From: Asaia prunellae JCM 25354
GTDB lineage: Bacteria; Pseudomonadota; Alphaproteobacteria; Acetobacterales; Acetobacteraceae
Direction of reading: 5' to 3'
NCBI RefSeq assembly: GCF_000613885.1
Contig: NZ_BAJV01000006.1
Location: forward strand, 124,001-188,000
Length of the DNA: 64,000 bases
The notes below the pieces were generated by a model. That model searched no databases and was not told where the DNA came from. It was given only the letters and a program-made list of their open reading frames with translations. Shown in pieces: positions 26,622-38,900 of this stretch. The position numbers and the translations under genes are program-made. Within the stretch, counting starts at the first letter, position 1; each line of letters starts with the position of its first letter.

Positions 26622-27107
26622 ATGAACCTGAATGAACTGCGCGATAACGCCGGTGCGCGTTACCGCAAGAAGCGTCTGGGCCGTGGTATCGGTTCAGGCA
26701 AAGGCAAGACCTCAGGTCGCGGCGTCAAGGGTCAGAAAGCCCGTGAAGGCGTGTCTCTGAACGGCTTCGAGGGTGGTCAGCTTCCGCTGTATCGCCGTAT
26801 GCCGAAGCGCGGATTCAAGAACATCTTCCGCAAGGAATTTGCTCCTGTGAACCTGGGCGCCATCGACCGGGCACTGGCTGATGGCAAGCTTCAGGCAGAT
26901 GCGACGATCACCGAAGAGGCTCTGCGCGCAGCTGGTCTGGTGGGCACTGGCAAATATGCCGGTATCCGCCTACTGGCGAAGGGCGAGCTGACCCGTGCTG
27001 TGACCGTTGAAGTCTCTGGTGCTTCTGCAACCGCTGTTGCGGCTGTCGAGAAGGCTGGTGGCTCTGTCAAGGTTGCCGCCAAGGCCGAGGCACCCGCCGA
27101 GGCCTGA
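26622..27107 (+). CDS. rplO: 50S ribosomal protein L15
   Basis: 161 residues from ATG 26622 ([20 protein letters not shown]). L15 is a late assembly protein. The Gly/Lys-rich [20 protein letters not shown] and [20 protein letters not shown] stretches are diagnostic. The Ala-rich C-terminal tail is typical. A strong intrinsic terminator follows before secY. Confidence 0.97.
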   Translation: MNLNELRDNAGARYRKKRLGRGIGSGKGKTSGRGVKGQKAREGVSLNGFEGGQLPLYRRMPKRGFKNIFRKEFAPVNLGAIDRALADGKLQADATITEEALRAAGLVGTGKYAGIRLLAKGELTRAVTVEVSGASATAVAAVEKAGGSVKVAAKAEAPAEA

Positions 27108-27163
27108 TCGCCCGAAAGAACGCTCTGCGCCGTTGCGGTGCAGGGCGGGCATAGGTAATCATG

Positions 27164-27199
27164 AACAGCGTCCCGCGCCTGCGCGGTGACGCTGTTTTT
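27164..27199 (+). terminator. Intrinsic terminator or attenuator just before secY
   Basis: AACAGCGTC (27164-27172) pairs with GACGCTGTT (27188-27196), and inside it CCGCG pairs with CGCGG around a CCTG loop; one T is bulged. The T-run TTTTT (27195-27199) follows. This is one of the strongest terminator shapes in the window, yet it lies inside the ribosomal superoperon, 17 bases before the secY start. Confidence 0.75.
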
Positions 27200-27216
27200 G
27201 TTGAAAGGACCGGTGG

Positions 27217-29164
<1,948 letters not shown>

Positions 29165-29203
29165 GTGTCCTTAGGACGTTCACGAAAAAGTGAATGGTTT
29201 TAT

Positions 29204-29231
29204 TTGACTCAAGGGGGGTGCTCGATATATT
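29204..29231 (+). promoter_or_regulatory. Candidate promoter of the alpha operon (rpsM)
   Basis: TTGACT (29204-29209) and TATATT (29226-29231) are separated by 16 bases, one of the best sigma-70-like matches in the window. It lies in the 222-base gap after adk, after a TTCAC/GTGAA hairpin at about 29180-29195. A GCCTG/CAGGC hairpin (29355-29372) abuts the rpsM ribosome-binding site. Confidence 0.55.
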
Positions 29232-29386
29232 GCGCGCCCTCGACATAGGCGCTGTCAGACGCGGTGATCGTTGCTTTTCGAAGCAGTCGATTCTTTAGCG
29301 CACTGAACAGTTTCGATTGAACTGGCCCAGAAACTGGGTCGAAGCAGAAAGAGAGCCTGGCTCCGGTCAGGCAGGGAGTGAGTGGC

Positions 29387-29764
29387 GTGGCGCGTATTGC
29401 CGGCGTAAATATTCCGACGAACAAGCGGGTAGTCATTGCCCTGAGCTACATCTACGGCATTGGTCCGTCGACGGCGAAGGCAATCTGCTCCAAGCTCGAA
29501 GTACCTGAAGCGAAGCGCGTTAACGAGCTGAGCGACGATGAGATCGTGAAGATCCGCGAACTGATTGATGGCGACTACCGCGTCGAGGGTGACCTCCGCC
29601 GCGAAACCGCGATGAACATCAAGCGTCTGATGGACCTTGGCTGCTATCGTGGTCTGCGTCATCGCCGTGGTCTGCCGGTGCGTGGCCAGCGTACGCACAC
29701 GAACGCCCGTACCCGCAAGGGCAAGGCCGTGGCGATTGCCGGTAAGAAGAAAGCCACGCGCTAA
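29387..29764 (+). CDS. rpsM: 30S ribosomal protein S13
   Basis: 125 residues from GTG 29387 ([14 protein letters not shown]). The earlier GTG at 29378 touches the AGGGA ribosome-binding site, so it is less likely, and it would add three residues not typical of S13. S13 contacts the P-site tRNA and bridges to L5. [20 protein letters not shown] and [18 protein letters not shown] are conserved. Confidence 0.96.
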   Translation: MARIAGVNIPTNKRVVIALSYIYGIGPSTAKAICSKLEVPEAKRVNELSDDEIVKIRELIDGDYRVEGDLRRETAMNIKRLMDLGCYRGLRHRRGLPVRGQRTHTNARTRKGKAVAIAGKKKATR

Positions 29765-29856
29765 TTCGCGCATCTTAAGCGGATCGTGGCGAGTGGCGGC
29801 CAACAGGCTGTCCTCTGCCCTTCGCTCATTGCCAAGACTGACAGGACGACCTCACT

Positions 29857-30249
29857 ATGGCCAAGGCCGCAACTCCGCGTATCCGCAAGAAGGAGCGCAA
29901 GAACATCATCTCTGGTGTCGCGCACGTTCTTTCGACGTTCAACAACACCATGATCACCATCTCCGACGCCCAAGGTAACTCGATTGCCTGGTCTTCGGCT
30001 GGCGCCCAGGGCTTCAAGGGTTCGCGCAAGTCGACCCCGTATGCCGCTCAGGTTGCTGCTGAAGATGCTGGCCGCAAGGCTCGCGACCACGGCATGGAGA
30101 CGCTGGAAATCGAAGTTTCGGGTCCGGGTTCGGGCCGTGAGAGCGCCCTTCGTGCCCTTCAGGCCGTTGGCTTCTCCATCACGTCGATCCGCGACATGAC
30201 CCCGGTGCCGCATAACGGCTGCCGTCCGCGCAAGCGTCGTCGCGTCTGA
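29857..30249 (+). CDS. rpsK: 30S ribosomal protein S11
   Basis: 130 residues. S11 forms part of the mRNA exit channel on the platform. [20 protein letters not shown], the [20 protein letters not shown] segment and the C-terminal [16 protein letters not shown] are family hallmarks. A 92-base gap follows rpsM. It is separated from rpoA by a 156-base structured region; rpsD (S4) is not in this cluster. Confidence 0.97.
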   Translation: MAKAATPRIRKKERKNIISGVAHVLSTFNNTMITISDAQGNSIAWSSAGAQGFKGSRKSTPYAAQVAAEDAGRKARDHGMETLEIEVSGPGSGRESALRALQAVGFSITSIRDMTPVPHNGCRPRKRRRV

Positions 30250-30405
30250 TTGACTGCGGCCCTTTCGGGGGTCGCTCGTCTGTCACCACCCGTCCGTAGG
30301 TGGCTTCTCCTCTGGGGGAGGCCACCGGCACGTTCTGACCGCGCTCCGGCGCGGTTGATGTTCCGTTGGGCCCCAGCGGGACAAGTTGTTTGAAAGGCCA
30401 CGACA
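30250..30405 (+). promoter_or_regulatory. Highly structured rpsK-rpoA leader
   Basis: Four hairpins fill this 156-base gap: 30256-30275 (seven pairs), 30299-30326 (GGTGGC/GCCACC with inner CTCC/GGAG), 30338-30355 (ACCGCGC/GCGCGGT with a TCCG loop) and 30360-30382 (nine or more pairs with G-T). A GAAAGG ribosome-binding site follows. It suggests post-transcriptional control of rpoA separate from the ribosomal genes. No known RNA class could be assigned. Confidence 0.55.
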
Positions 30406-31425
30406 TTGGTCCTCCAGAAGAACTGGCAGTCCCTTATCAAGCCGGAAAAGCTGGAAGTCGCGCCCGGCTCCGTGCCCACGCAGACAGCTACGGTGATCGC
30501 CGAGCCGCTGGAGCGTGGTTTCGGCATGACGCTCGGCAATGCGATCCGTCGCGTTCTGTTGTCTTCGCTTCAGGGCGCCGCTGTAACGGCGATCCAGATC
30601 GACGGCGTGCTGCATGAGTTCTCGTCCGTGCCGGGCGTCCGCGAGGACGTGACGGATATCGTGCTGAACATCAAGCAGCTTGCCCTGCGTATGCATGGCG
30701 AAGGCCCCAAGCGCATGGTGCTGACGGCTACTGGCCCAGGCGAAGTGCGTGCAGGCCAGATCCAGGCCGGTCATGACATCGAGATCATGAACCCTGACCT
30801 CGTGATCTGCACGCTCGATGACGGCGTGAAGCTTGGTATGGAATTCACGGTCAACATGGGCAAGGGCTACGTCCCGGCTGCTGCAAACCGTCCGGAAGAT
30901 GCACCGATCGGGCTCATCCCCATCGATGCGATCTACTCCCCGGTTCGCAAGGTCTCGTACAAGGTTGAACCGACCCGCGTTGGTCAGGTCACCGATTACG
31001 ATAAGCTTCTGCTGACGGTCGAGACCAACGGCGCAGTTACGCCTGAAGACAGCCTCGCTCTCGCAGCCCGTATCCTTCAGGACCAGCTGCAGCTGTTCAT
31101 CAACTTTGATGAGCCGCGTCCGGTCCGTCAGGAAGAGCCGCGTGACGATCTGCCGTTTAACCGTAACCTGCTTCGCAAGGTTGACGAGCTCGAGCTTTCC
31201 GTTCGTAGCGCGAACTGCCTGAAGAACGACAACATCGTCTATATCGGTGACCTCGTGCAGAAATCCGAACAGGAAATGCTGCGCACGCCGAATTTCGGAC
31301 GTAAGTCGCTGAACGAAATCAAGGAAGTCCTGACTTCCATGGGTCTGTCGCTGGGCATGAATGTTCCGGCCTGGCCTCCCGAGAACATTGAGGATCTGGC
31401 AAAGCGTCTCGACGAGACGTTCTGA
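30406..31425 (+). CDS. rpoA: RNA polymerase subunit alpha
   Basis: 339 residues from the TTG at 30406 ([18 protein letters not shown]), which matches alphaproteobacterial N-termini; no ATG or GTG fits. The N-terminal domain (residues 1 to about 235) has [20 protein letters not shown] for dimerisation and assembly. The C-terminal domain (about 255-330) has [20 protein letters not shown] and [13 protein letters not shown] for UP-element and activator contacts. The leader upstream is strongly structured. Confidence 0.97.
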   Translation: MVLQKNWQSLIKPEKLEVAPGSVPTQTATVIAEPLERGFGMTLGNAIRRVLLSSLQGAAVTAIQIDGVLHEFSSVPGVREDVTDIVLNIKQLALRMHGEGPKRMVLTATGPGEVRAGQIQAGHDIEIMNPDLVICTLDDGVKLGMEFTVNMGKGYVPAAANRPEDAPIGLIPIDAIYSPVRKVSYKVEPTRVGQVTDYDKLLLTVETNGAVTPEDSLALAARILQDQLQLFINFDEPRPVRQEEPRDDLPFNRNLLRKVDELELSVRSANCLKNDNIVYIGDLVQKSEQEMLRTPNFGRKSLNEIKEVLTSMGLSLGMNVPAWPPENIEDLAKRLDETF

Positions 31426-31463
31426 GCCCTATCCGGAAGAAAGTAGAGTAAGGAAACCCGATC

Positions 31464-31888
31464 ATGCGTCATGGTGTTGCTGGGCGTAAGCTCAATGTTA
31501 CCTCGACCCACCGCGCTGCCATGTTCCGCAACATGGCCGTGGCTATCATCAAGCACGAGCAGATCACGACGACCCTGCCCAAGGCGAAGGAAATTCGCCC
31601 CGTCGTCGAGAAGCTGATCACCCTTGGTAAGCGTGGCACGCTGCATGCCCGCCGCCAGGCTTTCGCCCAGCTGCGCGACGAGACCATCGTCACGAAGCTG
31701 TTCTCGACCATTGCAGAGCGTTATCAGGGCCGTTCGGGTGGCTACACCCGCGTTCTGAAGCTGGCGTTCGCTATGGCGACAACGCCGACATGGCTGTTGT
31801 CGAAATGGTTGACCGCGACGTTGACGCCAAGGGCAAGGACAGCGGCCCGGTGTTCAACCAGTCTGGTGAAGAGCCGATGGCTGCCTGA
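31464..31888 (+). CDS. rplQ: 50S ribosomal protein L17 (frameshifted as sequenced)
   Basis: L17 sits near the tunnel exit. [20 protein letters not shown] and [19 protein letters not shown] are conserved. At 31760 the frame shifts: CTGAAGCTGGCG should read CTGAAGGCTGGCG, giving [19 protein letters not shown]. With one G restored the product is 141 residues ending SGEEPMAA with stop at 31886. The uncorrected frame would run to 31913 with an unrelated tail. Last gene of the superoperon. Confidence 0.94.
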
Positions 31889-31915
31889 GGCCTTACGCTT
31901 CAGTGAGTTTTGAGA

Positions 31916-31944
31916 AAGCCGGGCAGGGATCTGCCCGGCTTTTT
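31916..31944 (+). terminator. Intrinsic terminator of the ribosomal superoperon
   Basis: AAGCCGGGCAG (31916-31926) pairs with CTGCCCGGCTT (31931-31941) around GGAT, followed by a T-run (TTTTTCTGTTTTTT region). A clear rho-independent terminator 27 bases after rplQ. Confidence 0.93.
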
Positions 31945-32234
31945 CTGTTTTTTGCTTACAAAATCCAGTAGTTTCGTTTATGTAGCTCCCAACAAGCCAA
32001 TCCGAACAATCCGAGCGCCAAGCGTGGGATTTTTGATCAGATTGGATCGTGGTTTCGAAATTTCGCAAAACCGCGATGTCAGGACGGATAGGGCGGCGCT
32101 TCCAGGCGTTCAACGATCCTGATTTCCCATACGGTCCGAGCACTCTCGTAGGACCAGTCACCATGCTTCCCATGCTGTCCCGGGCAATGAGGTCCGGTAG
32201 AGCTCGTGTCGCGTGTAGATACAGGAGAGCTTCT
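31945..32234 (+). other. Gene-free stretch upstream of the MFS transporter, with a palindrome
   Basis: About 290 bases without a convincing gene. CGAAATTTCG (32056-32065) is a perfect 10-bp palindrome inside a run of TTTCG repeats and may be an operator for a sugar-responsive regulator; no regulator gene is adjacent. AGGAG lies 8 bases before the TTG start of the transporter. No clear -35/-10 pair was found. Confidence 0.35.
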
Positions 32235-33545
32235 TTGTCTGAGGCACGTACCACCCAGAGACGCGGGATCGCAGAGATCCTCGGTATTCCACGCCCCCTC
32301 TTTTTTGGCTTTGTCGGGCTTCTGCTCTTCATGATCGGGGACGGCGTCGAGGCTGGCTATCTCGATACCTTCATGCTGCATAATGGCCATACCCAGGGAG
32401 ATGTGAACCTCCTTTTCACGACCTATGGCATCACCGTCATGATTTCAGCGTGGTTCTCCGGACCGCTCTCGGATCTTTACGGCCCCAAAAAGGTAATGTG
32501 GATTGGCCTTATTCTCTGGGCGGTTCTGGAAGTCGGGTTGCTTGCGCTCGGTCTCGGACCGAACAATTTCACCATGACGCTGCTGTTCTACACATTGCGT
32601 GGTTTTGCCTATCCTCTTTTCGCCTATGGCTTTCTGGTGTGGATCGCGGCAGCGACGCCGGCGACAATGCTGGGTTCGGCGGCTGGCTGGTTCTGGTTTT
32701 CGTTCTCGCAGGCCTGCCGACACTGGGCTCACAATTTGCCCGGTATGCCATTCCGGCGATTGGCGAACTGGCGACATTCTGGTGTTCGCTTGGTCTTGTG
32801 ATTCTGGGTGGTCTTGTCGCTCTGCTTTTCACGCATGAACCTACCGGCAAGAAGCGTCTTCTCCCCGAGCATGTCAGCACCAGGGATATCTTTTTCGGCT
32901 CGATCAGTATCATGTGGCGTGAGCCCAAGACCCTCATTGCGGGCATCATCCGCACGATCGATACGTCATCCGAATATGCTTTCCTCGCGATCATGCCGGC
33001 ATTTTTCATTGATCATCTCGGGTTTACCCAGGGTCAGTGGCTGAACCTGCTCTCACTGATCTTTCTCAGCAATATCCTGTTCAATCTGGTTTCAGGTATG
33101 CTGGCAGATGCTCTGGGGCATCGCTTCATTGTCGCTGTTTTTGGAGGTATTGGCGGTTTCGTGTCGATCCCGCTCTTTTATTATATTCCGGTCTGGTATC
33201 CCGGCAATTTTGCGGCCGCCGCGGCAGTGGGCATTTTCTACGGTGCGACAGTGGCAGCTTTTGTCCCGCTCTCAGGTCTGATGCCTCAGATCTGCCCCAG
33301 AGAGAAGGCTGCAGCCTTGTCTATCCTCGGTCTCGGCGCTGGTGCTAGCACTGGGTAGGTCCGGCTATAGCCGGCATCTGTGAGAGTGTGTTCGGTTTCG
33401 GTATGGAGGGTATCATCTGGGCTTTCGCCTGATCTATCTTGCTGCAGCAGGAATGACCATTACGCTTCGTATTTCGGATGAAGCACGTCGTTATACGCAG
33501 GAAGCGCTCGCTCGCGGAGAAAGCATCACGGCGGTAGGACATTAA
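32235..33545 (+). CDS. MFS transporter, RbtT/DalT/CsbX (pentitol) type; three frameshifts as sequenced
   Basis: A 12-segment major facilitator resembling ribitol/D-arabinitol permeases. Family sequence includes FFGFVGLLLFMIGDGVEAGY, AWFSGPLSDLYGPKKVMWIG and YPLFAYGFLVWIAA. The frame breaks at about 32708 (TTCTCG then CAGGC, one G lost), 33352 (near ACTGGGTAGGT, likely one T lost) and 33429 (TTCGCCTGATC, one base lost). Restoring three bases gives 437 residues ending at 33545. TTG 32235 with AGGAG spacing fits the N-terminus MSEARTTQRRGIAEILGIPR. Polyol uptake suits an acetic acid bacterium; the substrate is inferred. Confidence 0.82.
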
Positions 33546-33627
33546 CAGGCTCTCTGTATAGGCGGCCCTGATCCGGCTGTTGTAAGGCACTGTTGACATC
33601 TGTCAGCGGCGTCTTTTCTTTGGCTGC

Positions 33628-34044
33628 ATGACTGACATGTTTTCCGCACCGCCCGCAGGCTGGGAAAGTCTTGAACGTTTCTCGTTTGGTGATAGCCCCG
33701 CATTGGCTGATGAGTTACTTGATCTCGTATTGCGCGGGATCAAGACCGGGACATGCTGGGCAGTCAGTGATGGTGAGCAGACCTACCCGGGTAAGCTGAA
33801 CATCGTATGTGACGGCAGAGATCAGCCACGGGCGATCACACGCACTGTTTCTCTCGACAGGATATGCTTTTGCGATGTGGGAGACGATTTTGCACGCAGG
33901 GAAGGTGAAGGTGACAGAAGCTTGGCGTATTGGCGCCAGGAACATGAGCGCTATTTTACGCGTCTGGGGCAGTTCAGTGCTACCATGGAGCTCTGGTGCG
34001 AGGTGTTCGAGCTCATGTTTGTTTTCCCGTTGCGTCAACCGTAA
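33628..34044 (+). CDS. ASCH-domain protein
   Basis: 138 residues from ATG 33628, or 135 from ATG 33637. The fold is suggested by GDSPALADELLDLVLRGIKT followed by GTCWAV (a G-x-K-x-x-T pattern near residue 37), GKLNIVCDGRDQPRAIT and a C-terminal SLAYWRQEHERYF motif that is frequent in the ASCH/YqfB group. ASCH proteins resemble PUA-like RNA-binding domains, and some hydrolyse modified cytidine. It is a lone gene 82 bases after the transporter. Function here is not known. Confidence 0.75.
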   Translation: MTDMFSAPPAGWESLERFSFGDSPALADELLDLVLRGIKTGTCWAVSDGEQTYPGKLNIVCDGRDQPRAITRTVSLDRICFCDVGDDFARREGEGDRSLAYWRQEHERYFTRLGQFSATMELWCEVFELMFVFPLRQP

Positions 34045-34127
34045 TGTCATAGTTGTTCGTATTCCGCCTGAGCGAACTTTCATTGCGAGATCGCGTTGAA
34101 CCCGGACAGAACTAAGAGGGTTTCGCC

Positions 34128-34301
34128 ATGCTCAAACTCGCCATATTTTTCCTGATCATTTCCCTGATCGCAGGGCTCTTCGGATTCACCGGTATCTCTG
34201 CAGCGTCAGCGGGCATCGCGAAGATTCTCTTCTTCCTCTTCATTGCCCTGTTTGTGCTTTTCCTGGTCATTGCGGTGTTTGTTGGCAAGGCCGTGACCTG
34301 A
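34128..34301 (+). CDS. DUF1328 small membrane protein
   Basis: 57 residues, too short for many gene callers. [20 protein letters not shown] begins the first of two hydrophobic segments, followed by [18 protein letters not shown] and a second segment ending VFVGKAVT. Length and sequence match the YtjA/DUF1328 family of two-pass inner-membrane proteins, often linked to envelope stress. AAGAGGG precedes the ATG by 7 bases. A strong terminator follows. Confidence 0.85.
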   Translation: MLKLAIFFLIISLIAGLFGFTGISAASAGIAKILFFLFIALFVLFLVIAVFVGKAVT

Positions 34302-34321
34302 GCCTGAGCGCAAGGTAGCAG

Positions 34322-34354
34322 AAAGGGGAGAGCTTAGCGGCTCTCCCCTTTTTT
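34322..34354. terminator. Bidirectional terminator between DUF1328 gene and efflux operon
   Basis: AAAGGGGAGAG (34322-34332) pairs with CTCTCCCCTTT (34341-34351), followed by TTT on the plus strand; A-runs on the other side give a T-run on the minus strand. It serves the DUF1328 gene and the convergent OprM-type gene. Confidence 0.88.
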
Positions 34355-34392
34355 ATACGTCCTGGCTGATGCGTGCTCTGGCTTGAGATGCC

Positions 34393-35931
34393 TCAGGGTT
34401 TTGTCTTGGAGATGAACTCGGGCAAGAGCGGATTATTGGTCTGCAACGAGGCTTTGCTCGGGAGCTGGGATACATCCCAGCCACCGCCCAGTGCCACGAT
34501 CAGATCCACATGTGACGTCGCGATGTTCTGACGAATACCCAGGGCCTGCACCTGATAGCTGAGGGCATTCTGCTGGCTCGTCAGTACTGTGGTATAGGTC
34601 TGGGTGCCTGCAAGATATTCGTTCATCGAGACCCGCACAGCCTCCTGCGCAGATTTTACCGCTATGTCCTGCTGTGCAACCTGTTCCCCAAGAATACGCA
34701 GATTCGAGAGGTTATCTTCCACCCCCTGAAGCGCGGTAAGGACTGTCTGACGATAAGTGGCAACCGAGGCATCATAATCCGCCCGTGCAGAGCGTACGGC
34801 CGCGCTACGTGCGCCGCCGTTAAAAAGCGTCTCGGTTGAAGAGGCTCCCAGCGACCAGAACCGTGTGGCGGCCTGAATGAGCGTCTGAAGGGGGTTGCCA
34901 CTATATCCATAGGTCGCGCTCACGGATATCTCGGGATAGAACGCAGCTATATAGTACCCGATCTCGGCATTATACCCTTCCATGTTGCGTTCTGCTGCGG
35001 CGATATCCGGACGGCGTTGCAGCATGATCGAGGGGACAGCTGTAGGCGGGTCCGGGAGTATTGTGGGCAATGCGCCTACAGGAATGCTCAGATCGGCAGG
35101 TGCACGTCCGATCAGCGTGGCGATCGCGTGCTCATATTGTGCCCGGGCGATACCGGCCTGCGTAGCTTGTGCCTGGGTCTGCTGTAACTGATAACGTGCC
35201 TGCCAGAGCGAGCTTGGGTCCGTCACCCCTGCATCGACCTGGTTCTGCACGATTGTCAGCGCCTGCTGAAAATAGCCGACATTGTCCTGATAGAGCTTCT
35301 TGAGGCTATCCTGATAACGCAGGTTGAAATAGGCATTTGCCAGTTGTGACTGATAGGAAAGCTGCGCATTGGCCAGATCGGCTGCGCTTGCCTGGGTGGC
35401 GGTTACTTGCTGCTGGATCTGGCGGCGGATGCGCCCCCAGACATCGAGTGTCCACGATGCCGATGGTCCGGTATTCCACGTATTGACCGTGGTCGTGGTT
35501 GAGTAATTGACGACAGATCCGCTGCTTGCGCTGCGCGAGCCGCTGCCTTGCGCGTTTCGGCTGAAGCTGAACGAGCCGGAAAGTGTGGGGAAAAGCTGCG
35601 CGCGGATCGAGTCGATCGTTGCAGCTGCCTTGCGGTATTGCGCTTCATATTGCTTGACGTTCTGGTTCGAGATCGCGACCTGGGACTCAAGCCAGTTCAG
35701 TTCGGGATCATGATAGATTTCCCACCAGGCACCTTTGGGGGCTTCGGCCAGCTGTGGCTGGGCTACACCCCATCCCGGGGGAGGTTGGGGCGCTTCCTTG
35801 AATTTCGCCGAGATTACGGCGTGAGGGCGATGATAGTCAGGACCCACCATGAAGCAGCCGGCAAGCATGGGCATGCAACACGCAGCAAGGAGGCTAAAGC
35901 GTCGAGCGGAGCGGGACGGAGAAGAGGTCAT
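34393..35931 (-). CDS. OprM/NodT-type outer-membrane efflux lipoprotein
   Basis: 512 residues, intact. The signal peptide ends in the lipobox PMLAGCFMVGPDYHRP, predicting a lipid-anchored trimeric channel. Repeats typical of the family are present, such as MLQRRPDIAAAERNMEGYNA and STETLFNGGARSAAVRSARA. It is the last gene of a four-gene minus-strand operon, overlapping the upstream pump gene by four bases. It would be the exit duct for the two RND pumps. A second, different channel gene lies at 2093-3714. Confidence 0.93.
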   Translation of the reverse strand: MTSSPSRSARRFSLLAACCMPMLAGCFMVGPDYHRPHAVISAKFKEAPQPPPGWGVAQPQLAEAPKGAWWEIYHDPELNWLESQVAISNQNVKQYEAQYRKAAATIDSIRAQLFPTLSGSFSFSRNAQGSGSRSASSGSVVNYSTTTTVNTWNTGPSASWTLDVWGRIRRQIQQQVTATQASAADLANAQLSYQSQLANAYFNLRYQDSLKKLYQDNVGYFQQALTIVQNQVDAGVTDPSSLWQARYQLQQTQAQATQAGIARAQYEHAIATLIGRAPADLSIPVGALPTILPDPPTAVPSIMLQRRPDIAAAERNMEGYNAEIGYYIAAFYPEISVSATYGYSGNPLQTLIQAATRFWSLGASSTETLFNGGARSAAVRSARADYDASVATYRQTVLTALQGVEDNLSNLRILGEQVAQQDIAVKSAQEAVRVSMNEYLAGTQTYTTVLTSQQNALSYQVQALGIRQNIATSHVDLIVALGGGWDVSQLPSKASLQTNNPLLPEFISKTKP

Positions 35932-38900
35932 CCTTGAATTTGATCCTGATGGCGCGGGCGGAAGAAAGCGAAGAAGGAAAAGAGGCGACGTTTTACCGCG
36001 CGTCCCATGGCGTCCAGCGTCAGGAATACGGCGGGCGTACTGTAGAGGGTCAGGGCCTGGCTGACGACCAGACCGCCAAGAATGGAGATGCCCAGAGGGC
36101 GGCGCAGCTCGGCACCATACCCATTGGCGATGATCAACGGAACAGCTCCAAGCGCTGCCGCAAGCGATGTCATGATAATCGGCCGGAAACGAAGCGCACT
36201 TGCCATGCGAATGGCTTCTTCGGGTGAGGCACCCTCGCGCTGGGCCTGCATGGCAAAATCGATCAGCATGATCGCGTTCTTTTTGACGATGCCAATAAGC
36301 AGGATCACACCGATCATGGCGATGAGTGAAAATTCTTCACCAGAGATCTGAAGGGCCAGTATGGCCCCCACGCCAGCGGAGGGCAGGGTGGAGAGGATCG
36401 TGATCGGGTGTACCAGGCTTTCGTAAAGGATTCCCAGAACGATATAGACTGCTGCGAGCGCTGCCAGAATCAGCAAGGGCTCGTCATTGACCGATTTCTG
36501 GAAAAGGGCGGCGTTGCCTGCAAATCCCCCCTGGATGTCGGAGGGTACGTGCAGCTTGACCAGTGCTGTGTTGATGGCGGTTACTGCATCCCCCAGTGAC
36601 ACACCCTGACGCAGATTGAACGAGATGGTGGTGGCAACCGACTGTCCCTGGTGGTTGACACTCAGAGCTGTTGTTCCGGGCAGGATATGCGATGTCAGGG
36701 ATAATGGCACCATGGTCTCGCTGCTTGTCGCTACTGCCGAACCTGAAGAGGCATTACTGCCACCCGCAAGACTGTTGGCCATCTGGTTCTGGTAATTTGT
36801 GGCAGCGGTCGAGACACTCGATGCTTCCGTAGCTGTCGTAACAACACGGATACGATTGGATGCCACACTTCCTGATGCCGTACCGCCAGATGTACTGATC
36901 CAGACCTGATTGAGAGAGGTCGGGTCTTTCCAGAAGCGTGGGGCAGCCTCCATGATCACACGATACTGGTTGATGGGCTTGTAGATGACAGAGGCTGCAC
37001 GCTGGCCATAGGCATCATACAGGATATTCGAGACAAGCTGAGGCGTGATCTGGAAACGGGATGAAAGATCGCGATTGATCTTTACGTCCAGGGCCGCGCC
37101 ACCTTCCGCAAGGTCAGAGGAAACATCCATCAGCTCGGGCAGTTTCTGGAAAGCCTCGACTACTTTGGGTGTCAGGGCAAAAAGTTCGTCGGCATCGGGG
37201 CCCTGCAGTGCATATTGGTAGGAAGCATTCCCCCCTCTGGCGCCGGCTCGCACGGCACCGGGAGCCATGAAGAAGACTTCTGCCCCGACCATCTTGCGGA
37301 ATTTGTGCCCCAGACGTTCAATGGTCTGGGTAACAGTGTCATTGCGGACTAATTTATCCTTGAGGGACGCAAAGAGATTGGCCTGATTGGCCTGTCTGCC
37401 ACCAAGGAACCCGACAATCGACTCAACATCGCGATCCTGCGAGACGGTTTTGGCTACTTCATAGGTCTTGCTGCTCATCTGACTGAATGAGGAGGATTCA
37501 TCGCCCATGATATGCCCCATCATAAGTCCGGTATCCTCGTCAGGAAAAAAGCCCTTGGGCATCTTCACGAAAAGAGCAGCGGCGATGACGAGAGTCAGGG
37601 GCAGGCTCAGCAGCATGAGCCATCGGTGACGCAGTGACCAGTCGAGCGAGACGACATAGCTATCGGTAATGCGCGTGATCTGCCGGTCAAGCCAGATCGC
37701 GATGCGCGCGCGCTGATGGTTTTCCTTCGCCTGGCGCAGCAGCAGCGCGCAGATCATGGGGGTCAGTGACAGGGACAGGAACATCGATATCACCAGCGTG
37801 ATCGAGATGGTCATGGCGAATTCATGAAACAAACGCCCGGCAATGCCGCCCAGAAGGATAATGGGTACGAAAACCGCGATCAGGGAGAGTGTGATGGACA
37901 CAACCGTGAAGGCCACTTCGCCAGCCCCTGTAAGGGCTGCCTTGAGTGGCGAAAGACCCTGTTCGAGATAGCGGGTGATGTTTTCGAGCACCACGATGGC
38001 ATCATCGACGACGAAGCCTGTCGAGATTGTCAGCGCCATCAGCGACATGTTGTCGAGCTGATAGCCCATAAGCTTCATCACGGCGAAAGTCGCGATAATC
38101 GAGGTTGGTACCACAATAGCCGGGACGAGAATGGCCGGAGCGGATTGCAGAAAGACCAGCACAACCAGCACCACAAGCACGACGGCAAGGATGAGTGTCA
38201 GTTTCGTGTCGTCCAGAGCCGCCCGGATGGTCTTGGAGCGATCGACGGCAATATGCAGATCAATATCAGGGGGAAGAGCCGCCCGGATGAGGGGCAGGCG
38301 TGCCTTGATCTCATCTGTCGTTTTCACGACATTTGCCCCTGCCTGGGCAAAGACGAGCCCGACCACGGCACGCTGACCGTTATAGACGCCCAGAGTGCGC
38401 AGGTTCTCCACGCTGTCATTGATTTCCGCAACGCTCGAGAGGCGCACGGGGCGGGCGTTGCGATAGGCGATGATCAGATCGCGATAAGCCTGGGCCTTTT
38501 CAGCCTGGTCATTGGTATCAAGTGTAAAGCGGAACCCATTGGAGTCGATGAAACCCTTGGGCGTATGGGCATTGGCCGAAGCAAGGGCCGCGCGTACGTC
38601 TTCAAAGCCGATGCCATATTTGTAGAGCAGGAGCGGATTGACCTCCACTCTTACAGCAGGCAGGGCGCCGCCGCCGACCTCGACCTCACCGACGCCCTGT
38701 ACCTGGCTGAGCTGCTGTTGCAGCACATTGGTCGCCTGATCATAGAGCATGGCGGGAGTTTTTGTAGGTGAGGTCAGTGCCATGACCAGAATGGGCGCGC
38801 CGTTCGGATTTGCTTTCTGGTAGCTGGGGTTGGTGCGCAGTGTCGTGGGCAGATCGGCACGGGCTGCCTGTAACGCAGCTTCCACATCACGCGCAGCACC

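Noticed and set aside
37824-38771. A 315-codon open frame opposite the MdtC-like pump
   Set aside because: Antisense shadow; composition rich in His, Asp and Gly, as expected from reversed pump codons.
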